NCBI GenBank assembly: GCA_031551765.1
Contig: JAVBNC010000111.1
Span: forward strand, 1 to 14,353
Direction of reading: 5' to 3'
Length of the DNA: 14,353 bases
DNA from: JAVBNC01 sp031551765
GTDB lineage: Bacteria > Desulfobacterota > Desulfovibrionia > Desulfovibrionales > Desulfovibrionaceae
The notes under the pieces are model-generated. The model ran no database searches, had not been told where the DNA came from, and was given only the letters and a program-made list of their open reading frames with translations. A program made the position numbers and the translations under genes. Positions 14,263-14,353 of the stretch are shown in pieces; within the stretch, counting starts at the first letter, position 1; the number at the start of each line of letters is the position of its first letter.

Positions 14263-14353
14263 ATGTCAGAGTCCATACATGACAACATATTGTCGTTACG
14301 CGCATCCGCGCAAGGGCTGCTCTCTGAGGCGTTGGATGAGATCAGCACCCCAG
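14263..14353 (+). CDS. N-terminal fragment of an unidentified protein, cut by window edge
   Basis: The ATG at 14263 follows AAGGAGG (14249-14255) with a 7-nt spacer, a strong initiation site. Thirty residues are visible, starting MSESIHDNILSLRASAQGL, soluble and helical in character. An in-frame ATG at 14257 is too close to the Shine-Dalgarno. It is divergent from the PAS-HTH gene and may be under its control. No family is recognised. Confidence 0.7.
   Translation, partial: MSESIHDNILSLRASAQGLLSEALDEISTP

Overview
The window reads as a GC-rich chromosome segment from a sulfidogenic deltaproteobacterium of the Desulfovibrio/Bilophila type. This is inferred from the GC-rich codon usage, two UGA-containing selenoprotein genes, and a PAS regulator fused to a phage CI-type helix-turn-helix. 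No ribosomal marker is present, so the taxonomy is only a judgement.

Layout. (1) 1-1393: a possible gene tail on + and, on -, a three-repeat surface-type protein with an RTX-like C-terminus. (2) 1394-1887: divergent intergenic region with candidate promoters. (3) 1888-8340: the core of the window, a five-gene + strand cluster ending in a strong terminator at 8369-8416. It encodes a Tat-signal DUF6282-type metallohydrolase, two tandem UGSC-family selenoproteins, a shorter paralogue with the same C-terminal domain but no UGSC domain, and TatA. (4) 8494-11868: a BvgS/EvgS-like hybrid sensor kinase with two periplasmic solute-binding-like domains. (5) 11894-12730: endonuclease IV (nfo). (6) 12973-13062: an intrinsic terminator and the 3' half of a tRNA-Pro(CGG) gene on -, which marks the end of an integrated element lying to the right. 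(7) 13063-14353: the element's end, with short inverted and direct repeats, a PAS-PAS-CI-HTH regulator on -, two operator-like palindromes, and the start of a divergent + strand gene.

The main point is that each selenoprotein gene looks like two ORFs split by an in-frame TGA (3378-3380 and 5384-5386). Both halves are in the same frame, the second half has no start site of its own, and a 7-bp stem with a 5-nt AGUUG loop lies 23 nt after each TGA, as in bacterial SECIS elements. Read through, the proteins are 583 and 590 residues long, with Sec-type signal peptides and a U-G-S-C motif. A naive annotation would break both genes.

Taken together, the cluster suggests a periplasmic selenium-dependent system: Sec-exported UGSC proteins, a Tat-exported hydrolase with the HxH/K/H/H/D metal-site pattern, a TatA supplied in the same cluster, and a neighbouring kinase with periplasmic ligand domains that could sense its substrate. 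The substrate and the reaction cannot be read from the sequence.
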